Positions 16,188-24,772 of a stretch of 64,000 bases of DNA are shown here, piece after piece (the stretch's first letter is position 1; the number at the start of each line of letters is the position of its first letter). The notes beneath the pieces were generated by a model. The model was not told the DNA's origin and searched no databases. It saw nothing but the letters and a program-made list of their open reading frames with translations. This DNA comes from a bacterium (GTDB taxonomy: Bacteria > Hinthialibacterota > Hinthialibacteria > H5-UNCL2): contig JABTUV010000015.1 in the NCBI GenBank assembly GCA_015075175.1, positions 38,684 through 102,683 of the forward strand, given 5' to 3'. Both the position numbers and the translations under genes were made by a program.

Positions 16188-16296
16188 GGGGTGCCACCGT
16201 TTTGTACTCAAAAGGGTGGACGGGGTTACCCTGCACCGGCAGCGAAGGCCGTGACTCCGGGAGCGCACCCCTTAGAGTACTAAGGGGTGGCACCCC
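16188..16296. repeat. GGGTGCCACC palindromic repeat
   Basis: GGGGTGCCACC (16188-16198) pairs with GGTGGCACCCC (16286-16296). Inner segments TTTTGTACTCAAAAGGGTGG and CCCTTAGAGTACTAAGGGG are each palindromic. Family members occur at 43797-43835 and inside a gene at 56517-56546. Confidence 0.85.
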
Positions 16297-16336
16297 GGCG
16301 CTACCGGATAGGCCACCATATTTGCGAGCCAGAGCA

Positions 16337-17311
16337 CTAAGACGCTGGTTCGGCGTGCGCCAGTTCCACCAGCGCCAGGCAGGCCGCGCCCACCAGCCCG
16401 GACTCGTAGCCCAGCTGAGCCGGGCGGATTTCAGGCGTGTGAATCACCGCCGAGTAGGTGCGCCGGGCCATCTCCTCGCGCATCGGCTCAAGCAGGGCTT
16501 CTCCAAAGCCGGCTCCCCCGCCGCCCACCACGATCACCTCGGGGTCGAGCGTGTTGCAGACCGAAGCGGCGGCCAATCCCAGGTAGCGGCCCGCGCGGCG
16601 AATCGCGGCCCTAGCCAGCTCGTCACCCTCCCGCGCCGCGGCGTCCACGTCCGCACTCGTGACCTTCTCGCCCCGCATGGTTTTCTCACTCAGGCGCGAG
16701 GACGCGCCTTCCTGCAACCGGCGGCTTACGTAACGCGCAATCGCATCCGCCGAGGCATACGCCTCCACGCAACCCGGCCGCCCACAACCGCACATTTCGC
16801 CCTCCGGCTCAACCGTGATGTGCCCCAGCTCGCCCGCGCAACCGGAAAAACCCTGATATACCCGCCCATCGACGATGATGCCCCCGCCCACGCCCGTGCC
16901 GATGGTGAAAGCCGCCAGGCTATGCGCGCCCCGACCCGCCCCGAACATGTACTCGGCCAGCGCGCACACGTTGGCGTCGTTGTCGATGACCACCGGCAGG
17001 CCCAGCGCCTGCGACAGGAACCGCCGCGCCGGCACCCGCTCCCAGCCGGGAATATTGAACGCCAGGCGAATCTCGTCCGGCGTGACCACGCCGGGCGTGC
17101 CCAGTCCCAGTCCCGCCGCGCATCCATCGCCGCGGTTCACCCCTTCATCCCGCAGCTGCCGGCCCATCTCGGCCAACGCCTCCAGCACCGCCGCCTGCCC
17201 GGACTGGGGGGTGGGAACTCTGCGCTCCACGAGGACCCGTCCGGACGCATCGACCAGCCCGGCCTTGATGTAGGTCCCTCCCAAGTCGATCCCGATTACC
17301 GTCTTGTTCAT
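16337..17311 (-). CDS. ROK family sugar kinase (glucokinase-like)
   Basis: The start at 17311 gives MNKTVIGIDLGGTYIKAGLV. 324 aa. ATP-binding DLGGT, sugar-binding DNDANVCALAE, GTGVGGGIIV, and the ROK zinc motif CGCGRPGCVEAYAS are intact. Phosphorylation of glucose or a related hexose is likely, but ROK specificity cannot be read from sequence. It is divergent from fhs, with a 210-base AT-richer region between. Confidence 0.9.
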   Translation of the reverse strand: MNKTVIGIDLGGTYIKAGLVDASGRVLVERRVPTPQSGQAAVLEALAEMGRQLRDEGVNRGDGCAAGLGLGTPGVVTPDEIRLAFNIPGWERVPARRFLSQALGLPVVIDNDANVCALAEYMFGAGRGAHSLAAFTIGTGVGGGIIVDGRVYQGFSGCAGELGHITVEPEGEMCGCGRPGCVEAYASADAIARYVSRRLQEGASSRLSEKTMRGEKVTSADVDAAAREGDELARAAIRRAGRYLGLAAASVCNTLDPEVIVVGGGGAGFGEALLEPMREEMARRTYSAVIHTPEIRPAQLGYESGLVGAACLALVELAHAEPAS

Positions 17312-17521
17312 ACCCGGGTACTCACAATCCAAGCGTCTTCAAGCTGTCGGCAAAGTTATATCATTTACGGGTGATAATCCAGTTCAACTTCGTTGTCGAA
17401 TGTAAACAAACCATCCCCCAACGCCGGCCGAATTTGCTTGCCGCGCAACAACCATTTCATTATATCTCTAGGTTATAGCGGGTCTTACGATCCCCCACAG
17501 CTACTCATCACGGAGAAGACC

Positions 17522-19189
17522 ATGCCATCCGACATCGAGATCGCTCAGACAGCAAGAATGCTACCCATCACCGACATCGGCGCCAAACTCGGCATTGAAC
17601 CTGACGAGCTGGAACTTTACGGCAAGTACAAAGCGAAGATCACCGACGCCGTCTGGGAGCGGGTAAAGAACCGGCCCAACGGCAAATTGATCCTGGTGAC
17701 CGCTATGACGGCGACGCCCGCGGGCGAAGGCAAGACGGTGACCTCCATTGGGTTGGCTCAGGCCTTTGGACGCATGGGCGTGTCGCACTGCCTGGCGTTG
17801 CGCGAGCCTTCGCTGGGACCCACCTTCGGCATCAAGGGCGGCGCCGCCGGCGGCGGCTTCGCCCAAGTCCTGCCCATGGAGGACATCAACCTGCACTTCA
17901 CCGGCGACATTCACGCCGTCGGCGCCGCCAACAACCTCCTGGCCGCCCTCGTGGACAACCACATCCAGCAGGGCAACGCCCTGCAACTGGACCCCCGCCG
18001 CATCACCTGGCGTCGCGCCATCGACATCTCCGACCGCCAGCTGCGCTTCATCGTCGCCGGACTGGGCGGCCGCCCCAATGGATTTCCGCGCGAGTCCGGC
18101 TTCGACATCACCGTCGCGTCCGAAGTGATGGCCGTGGTGGCGCTGGCCAGCGACATGGCCGACCTGAAGGAACGCCTGGGCCGCATGATGATCGGTCGCA
18201 CTTGGGACGGCAAGCCCGTCTTCGCCGGCCAACTCAATGTCGTCGGCTCCCTGGCGGTGCTCTTGAAGGACGCCATGAAACCCAACCTGGTGCAGACGCT
18301 GGAGAACACCCCCGCCATCATCCACTGCGGACCCTTCGCCAACATCGCCCACGGCTGCAACAGCGTGCGCGCCACCCGGCTGGCCCTCAAACTGGCCGAC
18401 TACACCATCACCGAGGCGGGCTTCGCCGCCGACTTGGGCGCGGAGAAGTTCTTCGACATCAAGTGCCGCCAGGCGGGCTTCACTCCCAGCGCGGCCGTGG
18501 TGGTCGCCAGTTGCCGCGCCCTCAAGATGCACGGCGGCGTCCCCAAGACCGAGATCTCACAACCCAACCCCGACATGGTGCTGGCCGGATGCGCCAACCT
18601 TCGCGTGCACCTGGAGAACATCCGCAAGTTCGGCGTGCCGCAGGTGGTGGCGATCAATCGCTTTCCCACGGATACGGATGAAGAGGTGGCCCAGGTGAAG
18701 TGCTTCTGCGCCGACATGGGCGTGGAGGCGGTGGAGAGCACGGTGTGCGCGCGCGGCGGCGAGGGCGGCATCGAACTGGCCCGCGCGGTGATGCGCGCCG
18801 CCGATCAGCCCAATGGCTTCAAGTTTCTCTATGATGAGAATCTGCCCATCAAGAAGAAGGTGGAAAAGATCGCGGTCGAAATCTACCGCGCCCGCGGCGT
18901 GGAGTGGACCAACCTGGCCGAGCGCCACATCAGGCAGTTGGAGGCGGACGGGCTGGGCAACGTGCCGGTGTGCATGGCCAAGACGCAGCTCTCGCTCTCG
19001 GATACGCCGGGCCTCCTGGGTGCGCCGACCGACTGGCGGCTGGAGGTCAACGACGTGCGCATCTCCCGCGGCGCCGGCTTTCTCGTCGTCATCTGCGGCG
19101 ACATCATGCTCATGCCCGGCCTGCCCAAGGTCCCCGCGGCGGAGAAGATCGATATTCTCGAGGACGGCACGATCGTAGGGCTGTTCTAA
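17522..19189 (+). CDS. fhs: Formate--tetrahydrofolate ligase
   Basis: Makes 10-formyl-THF from formate, THF and ATP, in one-carbon metabolism or the Wood-Ljungdahl methyl branch. 555 aa from the ATG at 17522 (MPSDIEIAQTARMLPITDIG), the usual length. P-loop TPAGEGKTVTSIGLAQA, EPSLGPTFGIKGGAAGGG, and C-terminal GFLVVICGDIMLMPGLPKVPAA are characteristic. No other Wood-Ljungdahl gene is nearby. Confidence 0.97.
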   Translation: MPSDIEIAQTARMLPITDIGAKLGIEPDELELYGKYKAKITDAVWERVKNRPNGKLILVTAMTATPAGEGKTVTSIGLAQAFGRMGVSHCLALREPSLGPTFGIKGGAAGGGFAQVLPMEDINLHFTGDIHAVGAANNLLAALVDNHIQQGNALQLDPRRITWRRAIDISDRQLRFIVAGLGGRPNGFPRESGFDITVASEVMAVVALASDMADLKERLGRMMIGRTWDGKPVFAGQLNVVGSLAVLLKDAMKPNLVQTLENTPAIIHCGPFANIAHGCNSVRATRLALKLADYTITEAGFAADLGAEKFFDIKCRQAGFTPSAAVVVASCRALKMHGGVPKTEISQPNPDMVLAGCANLRVHLENIRKFGVPQVVAINRFPTDTDEEVAQVKCFCADMGVEAVESTVCARGGEGGIELARAVMRAADQPNGFKFLYDENLPIKKKVEKIAVEIYRARGVEWTNLAERHIRQLEADGLGNVPVCMAKTQLSLSDTPGLLGAPTDWRLEVNDVRISRGAGFLVVICGDIMLMPGLPKVPAAEKIDILEDGTIVGLF

Positions 19190-19223
19190 AAACCCTCGCC
19201 CCGGGACTCCAAACCTGCGTCTC

Positions 19224-19262
19224 CCCTCTCCCCGGTACTCCGGGGAGAGGGCAGGGTGAGGG
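19224..19262. repeat. CTCTCCCCGG hairpin repeat, possible fhs 3' structure
   Basis: CCCTCTCCCCGG-TACT-CCGGGGAGAGGG forms a strong 12-bp stem 35 bases after the fhs stop, followed by CAGGGTGAGGGG. No T-run follows, so intrinsic termination is uncertain. The family recurs at 13510 and 54278. Confidence 0.7.
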
Positions 19263-19328
19263 GAAACGCGTGGCCGACCACTTGCCCGATCGCGGCCCCC
19301 AAGGATGCCGGATTACCGAAAAATGCAC

Positions 19329-19358
19329 TTGACAATCCTCTTCAACCGGGCATAGATA
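19329..19358 (+). promoter_or_regulatory. Candidate sigma-70 promoter for the lipoprotein cluster
   Basis: TTGACA (19329-19334) and TAGATA (19353-19358), spacing 18, in an AT-richer stretch. It would give a leader of about 155 bases before 19521. Confidence 0.5.
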
Positions 19359-19481
19359 TTTGGTTATTCAACGTACGCAAATGGGCCGGATTGTATCGTA
19401 GCTGCCGGGCTTCTGCCAATTCGACCTGAACAGCGACCCCGTGCGGCGTCCAGCCGCCGGTTGGTGATTTCGTTTTCAGGC

Positions 19482-19501
19482 AATCGCCTTCCGAGGCGAT
19501 T
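19482..19501 (+). promoter_or_regulatory. Leader hairpin before the lipoprotein gene
   Basis: AATCGCC-TTCCGA-GGCGATT forms a 7-bp stem ending just before the ribosome binding site AAAGGAAT, 19 bases ahead of the ATG at 19521. It could modulate translation or mRNA stability. Confidence 0.35.
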
Positions 19502-19520
19502 AGAAAGGAATTGGACGAAC

Positions 19521-19937
19521 ATGAAGCATCTCGCCTATGCCTTGGTCGCCTGCCTGCTAACCGCCGGATGCGGCAGCGCCAGCCGCCAATATCAGGACAC
19601 GCATGGCCCGCGCGAACGCGAACTGACTGTAGGAACCGTCCAGAAAGAAATACACAAGGGAATGAGTGCGGCCGCCGTCGCCGAAGCTTTGGGATCCCCC
19701 AACATCGTCACCACCGACGAACAGGGCCGCGAAGTTTGGATTTACGACCGGATCTCGACCGACGTCACCTATTCGCAAAAGGAGACGGGGGGAGGCATCT
19801 ACCTCATCATTGCGGGCGCCGGAGCCGGCAAGACCACCGGGGCCGCTTCCAAGACGCAAAAGACGCTGACCGTGATCATCAAGTACGACGAAAACAAGCA
19901 AGTACGCGATTTCGCCTACCACTCCAGCAAGTTCTAG
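19521..19937 (+). CDS. Small BamE/SmpA-like lipoprotein
   Basis: 138 aa. Signal peptide with lipobox LTAGC predicts outer-membrane lipidation. The mature part has VQKEIHKGMSAAAVAEALGSPNIVTT and EVWIYDR, the pattern of the BamE/SmpA/OmlA fold (a G-M-s-x-x-E-V-x-x-x-L-G-x-P motif). A glycine/alanine-rich hydrophobic stretch (GGGIYLIIAGAGAGKTTGAA) interrupts the domain. Two further lipoproteins follow at once on the same strand. Confidence 0.75.
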   Translation: MKHLAYALVACLLTAGCGSASRQYQDTHGPRERELTVGTVQKEIHKGMSAAAVAEALGSPNIVTTDEQGREVWIYDRISTDVTYSQKETGGGIYLIIAGAGAGKTTGAASKTQKTLTVIIKYDENKQVRDFAYHSSKF

Positions 19938-19945
19938 GGAGGCGT

Positions 19946-20491
19946 ATGCAAATGGCGTCTGTCCAAGACTGCCTCAAGTGCGGAGTGCTGCTGATTGTCT
20001 TGTCGTGCGCGCAGGGCTGTGGGCAATCCGTGCCTAAAGGCGCGTTGGCACTGAGTCCCGAGTCGCTGCAAGACCGACAAATGCAAACCCGTGTTTTCAG
20101 TACCACTGACGAAGCCATGCTGCAAACCGCGTGTGCGGCCCTTCTGCAGGACCTTGGTTACCAACTGGACGAAAGCGAGACGGAGCTTGGAGTCATCGTC
20201 GCCTCTCGCCACCGCGATGTCACCAATACGGGTGAGGTAGTCGCGGCGGTTTTCGTCGCGGCGATGTTCGGAGTGCACACCGCTTATTCCCGAGAACAAA
20301 AGGTCCTTGCGTCGGTGGTGACCCGTCCCATCGGCGACGAGCGCGTCGCCGTCCGCGTAATCTTCCAACACATGGTCTGGAATACGGACAACCAGTTGGT
20401 CCGCAATGAGCAGATCAACGATGCGGAGATATACCAGGAATTCTTCTCAAAATTGTCCAAGTCGGTATTCCTGGAGGCCGAGGGTATATAG
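19946..20491 (+). CDS. Lipoprotein of unknown function, paralogous to the next gene
   Basis: 181 aa from the ATG at 19946, preceded by TAGGGAGG. The signal peptide ends in a lipobox-like SCAQGC. The mature domain carries MQTRVFSTTDEAMLQTACAA and LLQDLGYQLDESETELGVI, closely matching the next gene, and ends in YQEFFSKLSKSVFLEAEGI. The alpha/beta pattern suggests a small envelope domain. Function unknown. It begins 9 bases after the previous stop. Confidence 0.75.
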   Translation: MQMASVQDCLKCGVLLIVLSCAQGCGQSVPKGALALSPESLQDRQMQTRVFSTTDEAMLQTACAALLQDLGYQLDESETELGVIVASRHRDVTNTGEVVAAVFVAAMFGVHTAYSREQKVLASVVTRPIGDERVAVRVIFQHMVWNTDNQLVRNEQINDAEIYQEFFSKLSKSVFLEAEGI

Positions 20492-20511
20492 CCGTCGCGG
20501 AGGTCCCCGAC

Positions 20512-21207
20512 ATGTACTTCATGCGCGTGATTACCATGTGTGCGTGTTTTGCTGTCTTGGCCTTTCTTACAGGGTGCGGCAGCCGACAGAAGGACATATT
20601 CGAGTCTAAGGAGTCTCAAGTCGCGCTGCGAAGCATGCAGAGCCGCGTGTTTGAAACCGGCGACCGCAACTTTCTCTTGCGGACCGTCATCGCGACGTTG
20701 CAGGACCTCGGGTTTGTCGTCGACAAGGCGGACAATACCCTCGGCACGGTTTCCGCTACCAAGCGCTCGAAGTACAATCTGCGTATGACTGTTACCGTGC
20801 GACCGAGGGGCGAGACCGCGCATATCGTGCGCTGTAACGCACAATACAATCTGCAGATCGTTGAAGACCCCGAGCCGTATCAACAATTCTTCGCTTCGCT
20901 ATCCAAGGGCCTTTTCCTGGACGCGCAATTGGTCGAAGATGAAGAGGGAAGGCCGCAAGCTGCCAACGCAACCGACCAGCCGACGAGATCCCGCCCGCGT
21001 CGCGGCGCATCGGGTCAGAACACGTTGCAGGAATACCAGGAGTTATTGCCCTATGGCTCGGAACCGGCCAAGGCACGCGAGGTCTTGGGCGAACCGGAGA
21101 ACATCTTCAAGTTCGAGAACGGCGAGGAGTGGCAGTACCCCTCGCGCAAGCTGAAGGCTACGATCTATCGCGGAAAAGTGCTCGCCGTGGAGGCAATGAA
21201 TCCATAG
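20512..21207 (+). CDS. Two-domain lipoprotein: unknown N-domain fused to a BamE-like C-domain
   Basis: 231 aa with lipobox FLTGC. Residues 35-140 repeat the domain of the upstream gene (MQSRVFETGDRNFLLRTVIA, TLQDLGFVVDKADNTLGTVS, YQQFFASLSKGLFLDAQLV). After a charged linker, residues 170-231 (EYQELLPYGSEPAKAREVLG, then EPENIFKFENGEEWQYPSRK) look BamE-like, as in the first gene of the trio. So the third gene combines domains of the first two. An envelope assembly or scaffold role is inference. Confidence 0.75.
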   Translation: MYFMRVITMCACFAVLAFLTGCGSRQKDIFESKESQVALRSMQSRVFETGDRNFLLRTVIATLQDLGFVVDKADNTLGTVSATKRSKYNLRMTVTVRPRGETAHIVRCNAQYNLQIVEDPEPYQQFFASLSKGLFLDAQLVEDEEGRPQAANATDQPTRSRPRRGASGQNTLQEYQELLPYGSEPAKAREVLGEPENIFKFENGEEWQYPSRKLKATIYRGKVLAVEAMNP

Positions 21208-21521
21208 GCTTCGGACGTGAGTGACGCACGTAGCAGAGACTCGACGCACGTCGTAGGTCTCGTGAGACGCCTGGCACGCACTAATGGGCCGTACCTGCCT
21301 CGCAGGGTTTGACCATCGTGGAGTGTGCACGCCGCACGCCGTCGCGCCCAGCCTCATCACCGCCGCCGTTCGCCGTCAATTCCTGCTCTCCGACCCTCCA
21401 CAACCGCCGCCCCGCGCTTGCCCGCCGTCGTCGATCCCCCCTGTGCAAACACGCCGCCCCTCCCTGCATCGAGACCGCCGGCGCCGGCCACGGCGGACGA
21501 ATTGCTCGTATTCATGCTAGA

Positions 21522-22454
21522 ATGGAGCGTGAGGTGGGAACGTCCTTGACCCGAGAGACGCCGGCGTACTTGAACCTGTTGGAAAACGGTGATCTGAACC
21601 GGCGCGCCCAGACGGCCGCGGCGGCCATGCGCGAGTGTCTCCTGTGCCCGCGCCGCTGCAGGGTGGATCGCACCCGGGAGGCACGCGGCTACTGCCACGT
21701 CGGACGCCTGGCCGGCGTCGGCGCGGCCGGCCCCCATCCCGGTGAGGAACACTGCCTGTCGGGCATCTTCGGCTCGGGAACCGTCTTCTTCTCCGGCTGC
21801 AACCTGCGCTGCTGTTTCTGCCAGAACTTCGACCTCAGCCTCGCCGACCGCGGCTATCCCACCAACCCCTCGGACCTGGCCGAAATCATGCTCTCCCTGC
21901 AGCGCCAGGGCTGCCACAATCTCAATTTGGTCACCCCCTCCCACGTGGTTCCGCACGTCCTGTCTGCGCTGGTCGTCGCCGCGGAGCGGGGCCTTCGCCT
22001 GCCCATCGTTTACAACAGCGGCGGTTACGATGCCCTGGAGGCCCTGCAACTGCTCGACGGCGTGGTGGACATCTACATGCCCGACTTCAAGTTCTGGAAG
22101 CCCGAGAGCGGGGAGCGCTACTGCCACGCGCCCGACTATCCCGAGGTGGCGCGCGCGGCCATCCGCGAAATGCACCGGCAGGTGGGAGACCTGGTCATCG
22201 GACCGGACGGACTGGCGACGCGCGGCCTCCTGGTGCGGCATCTGCTCATGCCCGAGGGCGAAGCCGAGACCGACGCGATTCTCAGGTTTCTGGCCGAGGA
22301 AATTTCCATCCACACGGCGGTCAACCTCATGGCGCAGTATCATCCCAACGACCGGCTGTTCCTGTATCCCGAGCTGCAGCGCCGCGTCTCCCGCGCAGAG
22401 GTGGAGCGGGCCTTCGCAGCCGCGCGCCGCGTGGGATTGTCGCGCTTCGTTTGA
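21522..22454 (+). CDS. Radical SAM protein of the pyruvate-formate-lyase-activase-like (PflX/YgkB-like) family
   Basis: 310 aa from the ATG at 21522; longer in-frame starts upstream have poor composition. N-terminal cysteines CLLCPRRCRVDR precede GYCHVG, then the radical SAM cluster motif CNLRCCFCQNF in SGTVFFSGC context, and VYNSGGYDALEAL. The family resembles PFL activases but lacks an assigned substrate. No PFL partner is nearby, so the target is unknown. Confidence 0.85.
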   Translation: MEREVGTSLTRETPAYLNLLENGDLNRRAQTAAAAMRECLLCPRRCRVDRTREARGYCHVGRLAGVGAAGPHPGEEHCLSGIFGSGTVFFSGCNLRCCFCQNFDLSLADRGYPTNPSDLAEIMLSLQRQGCHNLNLVTPSHVVPHVLSALVVAAERGLRLPIVYNSGGYDALEALQLLDGVVDIYMPDFKFWKPESGERYCHAPDYPEVARAAIREMHRQVGDLVIGPDGLATRGLLVRHLLMPEGEAETDAILRFLAEEISIHTAVNLMAQYHPNDRLFLYPELQRRVSRAEVERAFAAARRVGLSRFV

Positions 22455-22801
22455 TTCGTACCGCCCCTCCCTGCCGCCACGGGGCGCCCCATCCACGACG
22501 ATGACGACAGGCGGGAACGCACGGCCCTTGGACCGCTCCCGGCCGTCGATGACTTCATCCCGCCACCTCTCCTTGACCAGGTCGAACATGCCGCGATCGC
22601 GCACTCCGAAAAAGGTGATCGCTTGAAGTTGTCATGATACACGCTCCCTTGGTCGGTCCAATGAGAGCGAGGCCGGCGGCACGTTCACGCGGGCCTGAAC
22701 AGTCAATTGTATCATAAATCTCAATTCGCCCTCCGGACCGCTCTGAATACTTCGTTGCATCGTGGTATACTCCTTTAGGGGGCCGAGAGGAGCGGCGACA
22801 A
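22455..22801. other. Intergenic region without a supported gene
   Basis: Mixed composition; the last 150 bases are AT-rich and include TATACT (22766-22771) upstream of the next gene. A minus-strand frame at 22463-22604 (GMFDLVKERWRDEVIDGRER) looks protein-like but short and is not assigned. Confidence 0.4.
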
Positions 22802-23939
22802 ATGGGGGCAGTGCAAGCCCGGGGCTTTCATTTCTACCATGAACGGTCGAAGTGGTTAGCCCGCGGTGTGACTTATGGTCCTTTTGAGGGTCTGGGAGAG
22901 CACCACCCCTATCCACCGGACGATCAGGTGCGCAAGGACTTCGCCTTCATGCGCGCTTCCGGCGTCAACGCCGTCCGTCTCTATGCGTTGCCGGGAGACG
23001 GCGCTCTGGGGGAAGCCGCCGCCGAGCATGACCTGCAGCTCCTGTTGGACATCCCCTGGCCCAAGCACCTCGACGTTTACGATGATCCGAAACTGCGCGC
23101 GATGTGCTTGCGCATGGTGGAGGAGGGTGTGCGGCGCGTGCGGTCGTGGCCGAACGTGCTGGGCGTTTTCCTCGGCAACGAAATTCCGCCCGACCTGGTT
23201 CGCTGGCACGGCCCGGCCAAGGTGGAGAGATTCCTCCATGCCTTGTACCGCAAGGCCAAGTCGCTGGCGCCCCGGCTGCTCGCGGGGTACGCCAACTTCC
23301 CCTCCACCGAGTACCTCGATCTGGGATTCTTTGACTTCTTGGGGTTCAACGTCTATTTACACGATCCCGAAGAGTTCCGCCGTTATCTGACCCGCTTGCG
23401 GTTGCTCTACCCGGAGAAACCGCTGCTGCTCAGCGAAGTCGGCCTGGACAGCCTGCGCCACGGCGGGCACTACCTTGAAGCTACGGATCGACGACCTCGG
23501 GCTTACGACCTCTTCGCCGGCCACCGGGAGTCCCACGCCTACCCCGACTCCCACCTCCACCTCCACGCCCACGCCCACGTTCACGCCTTCCGGCCCCAGC
23601 GCCCCGCCCGTCTGGTTCGCTCCCGAGGCGGTTCTCCTGGCCGCGGATTCGGGAATCCACAGCGATGTTCTGGACTTGAAGAACTACATCAGCGATGACA
23701 ACACGCCTCTGCAGTACATGGTTTTCAGCCTGGTTTCGCAGTCGAATGCTTCCGTCGTACAAGTGGACGTTACTTCCTCCGGCCTGGTGGCCGCAGTCGT
23801 CGGGTCCGGCCGGATGGGAAAAAGTGACGTGGTCGTGCGGGCCGGAGACCTGTCCGGCAACGTGGCGGACACGACGATCCAGTTCGTGGTCGCCGGCCCG
23901 ACGGGAGTGCCCGAAACCCGGTGGAAGAACCTGCGCTGA
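22802..23939 (+). pseudogene. Chimeric gene: glycosidase-like domain joined out of frame to a Thr-Pro-linked domain
   Basis: Frame 1 (22802 to about 23465) encodes about 220 residues of a TIM-barrel glycoside-hydrolase-like domain: WLARGVTYGPF, DFAFMRASGVNAVRLYALPG, VLGVFLGNEIPPD and PLLLSEVGLDSLRHGG. Such domains occur at the N-terminus of large membrane glycosyltransferases. Just after it the coherent sequence moves to another frame (to 23939): a Thr-Pro linker (SPTPTPTPTSTSTPTPTFTP) and a domain of about 110 residues (VLDLKNYISDDNTPLQYMVF, SDVVVRAGDLSGN). Neither half is complete. Deletion, recombination or misassembly joined two genes. Confidence 0.65.
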
Positions 23940-24051
23940 AGAACTCCGCGCGGCCGGATCGACGCCACGGCGTACTTGATCGGCGCGTCCGTGCTCGACA
24001 ACGCGGCCCGGTTTTTCCGTAAAAGGTCCCGTTCCGCCGCCCGCGCGGAGA

Positions 24052-24642
24052 TCAAGCGTCGGCGCCTTGGCCCAGGATTGACGCCAGGCGCGCTTGCGCC
24101 GCCGTCCGCACCTGGGCGTAGAGGCTGGCGCCGTGGCTGTCCATGGCCACGATCAGCGGCCCGAACCCGCGTACCCGGAACGCATACAGGGCCTCGGGAT
24201 GCAGATGGGGCCAATAGACCGCTTCCACTTCTTCGATTTGCAGGGTCTCCAGCGCCGCCGCTCCGCCGGTAAGGGCAAGGTAGCAGGCGCCGAACCGCTG
24301 CATGGCGGCCAGGCTTACCTCCGACAGCCCGGCCTTGCCGATGATCGCCCGCACCCCGTACTTCTCGAACAGCGCGGGCGCAAACCGGTCCATGCGCGCG
24401 CTGGTGGTCGTCCCGATGATAACCTTCTCCCATTTCTCGCCGACGCGCCGCAGGCTCGGCGCCGTATGCAGGACCGGGTAACCCGCGAGCGAGACCGGCG
24501 GCTCCTTTCCATACTGGAAGATCTCGATGTGCGTGCGGTCGCGCATCCCGTAAATAAGCCCCTCAAGAATAACCTCCTCGCCGACGCGAAGCGCGCGCAC
24601 TTCGCCTTCGGACAGCGGTGTGGAAAGGGTGATGGCATTCAT
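24052..24642 (-). CDS. Fumarate hydratase class I type, beta (C-terminal) subunit
   Basis: 196 aa, the usual size for the separate beta subunit of [4Fe-4S] fumarase or L-tartrate dehydratase. Signatures: PLSEGEVRALRVGEEVILEG, LHTAPSLRR, IIGTTTSARMDRFAPALFEK, IIGKAGLS and GGAAALETLQIEEVEAVYWP. It works with the alpha subunit encoded just upstream (24773-25825). Fumarate/malate is the default substrate, but tartrate cannot be excluded. Confidence 0.9.
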   Translation of the reverse strand: MNAITLSTPLSEGEVRALRVGEEVILEGLIYGMRDRTHIEIFQYGKEPPVSLAGYPVLHTAPSLRRVGEKWEKVIIGTTTSARMDRFAPALFEKYGVRAIIGKAGLSEVSLAAMQRFGACYLALTGGAAALETLQIEEVEAVYWPHLHPEALYAFRVRGFGPLIVAMDSHGASLYAQVRTAAQARLASILGQGADA

Positions 24643-24678
24643 GTCCTTGTCTTAATCTCGATTTTAATCCGGCTCGTC

Positions 24679-24702
24679 ATCGTGCACGGGCAAGTGCACG
24701 AT
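24679..24702. repeat. Small hairpin between the hydratase subunit genes
   Basis: ATCGTGCAC-GGGCAA-GTGCACGAT is a perfect 9-bp stem. Around it, repeated CGTAATCG/CGATTACG words (24709-24765) suggest another degenerate palindromic element. It may set different levels of the two subunits. Confidence 0.6.
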
Positions 24703-24772
24703 CATGAATCGTAATCGACTTCGCGCACGGTTACGATTGCCGATCGTAATCGCTGGGTCTTGCGCTCCGGCT

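Noticed and set aside
17393-17521. 43-residue N-terminal extension of formate-THF ligase
   Set aside because: Lies in AT-richer intergenic DNA; the family start is at 17522.
22463-22604. Minus-strand fragment GMFDLVKERWRDEVIDGRER
   Set aside because: Looks protein-like but is short, lacks a start signal and has no recognised family.
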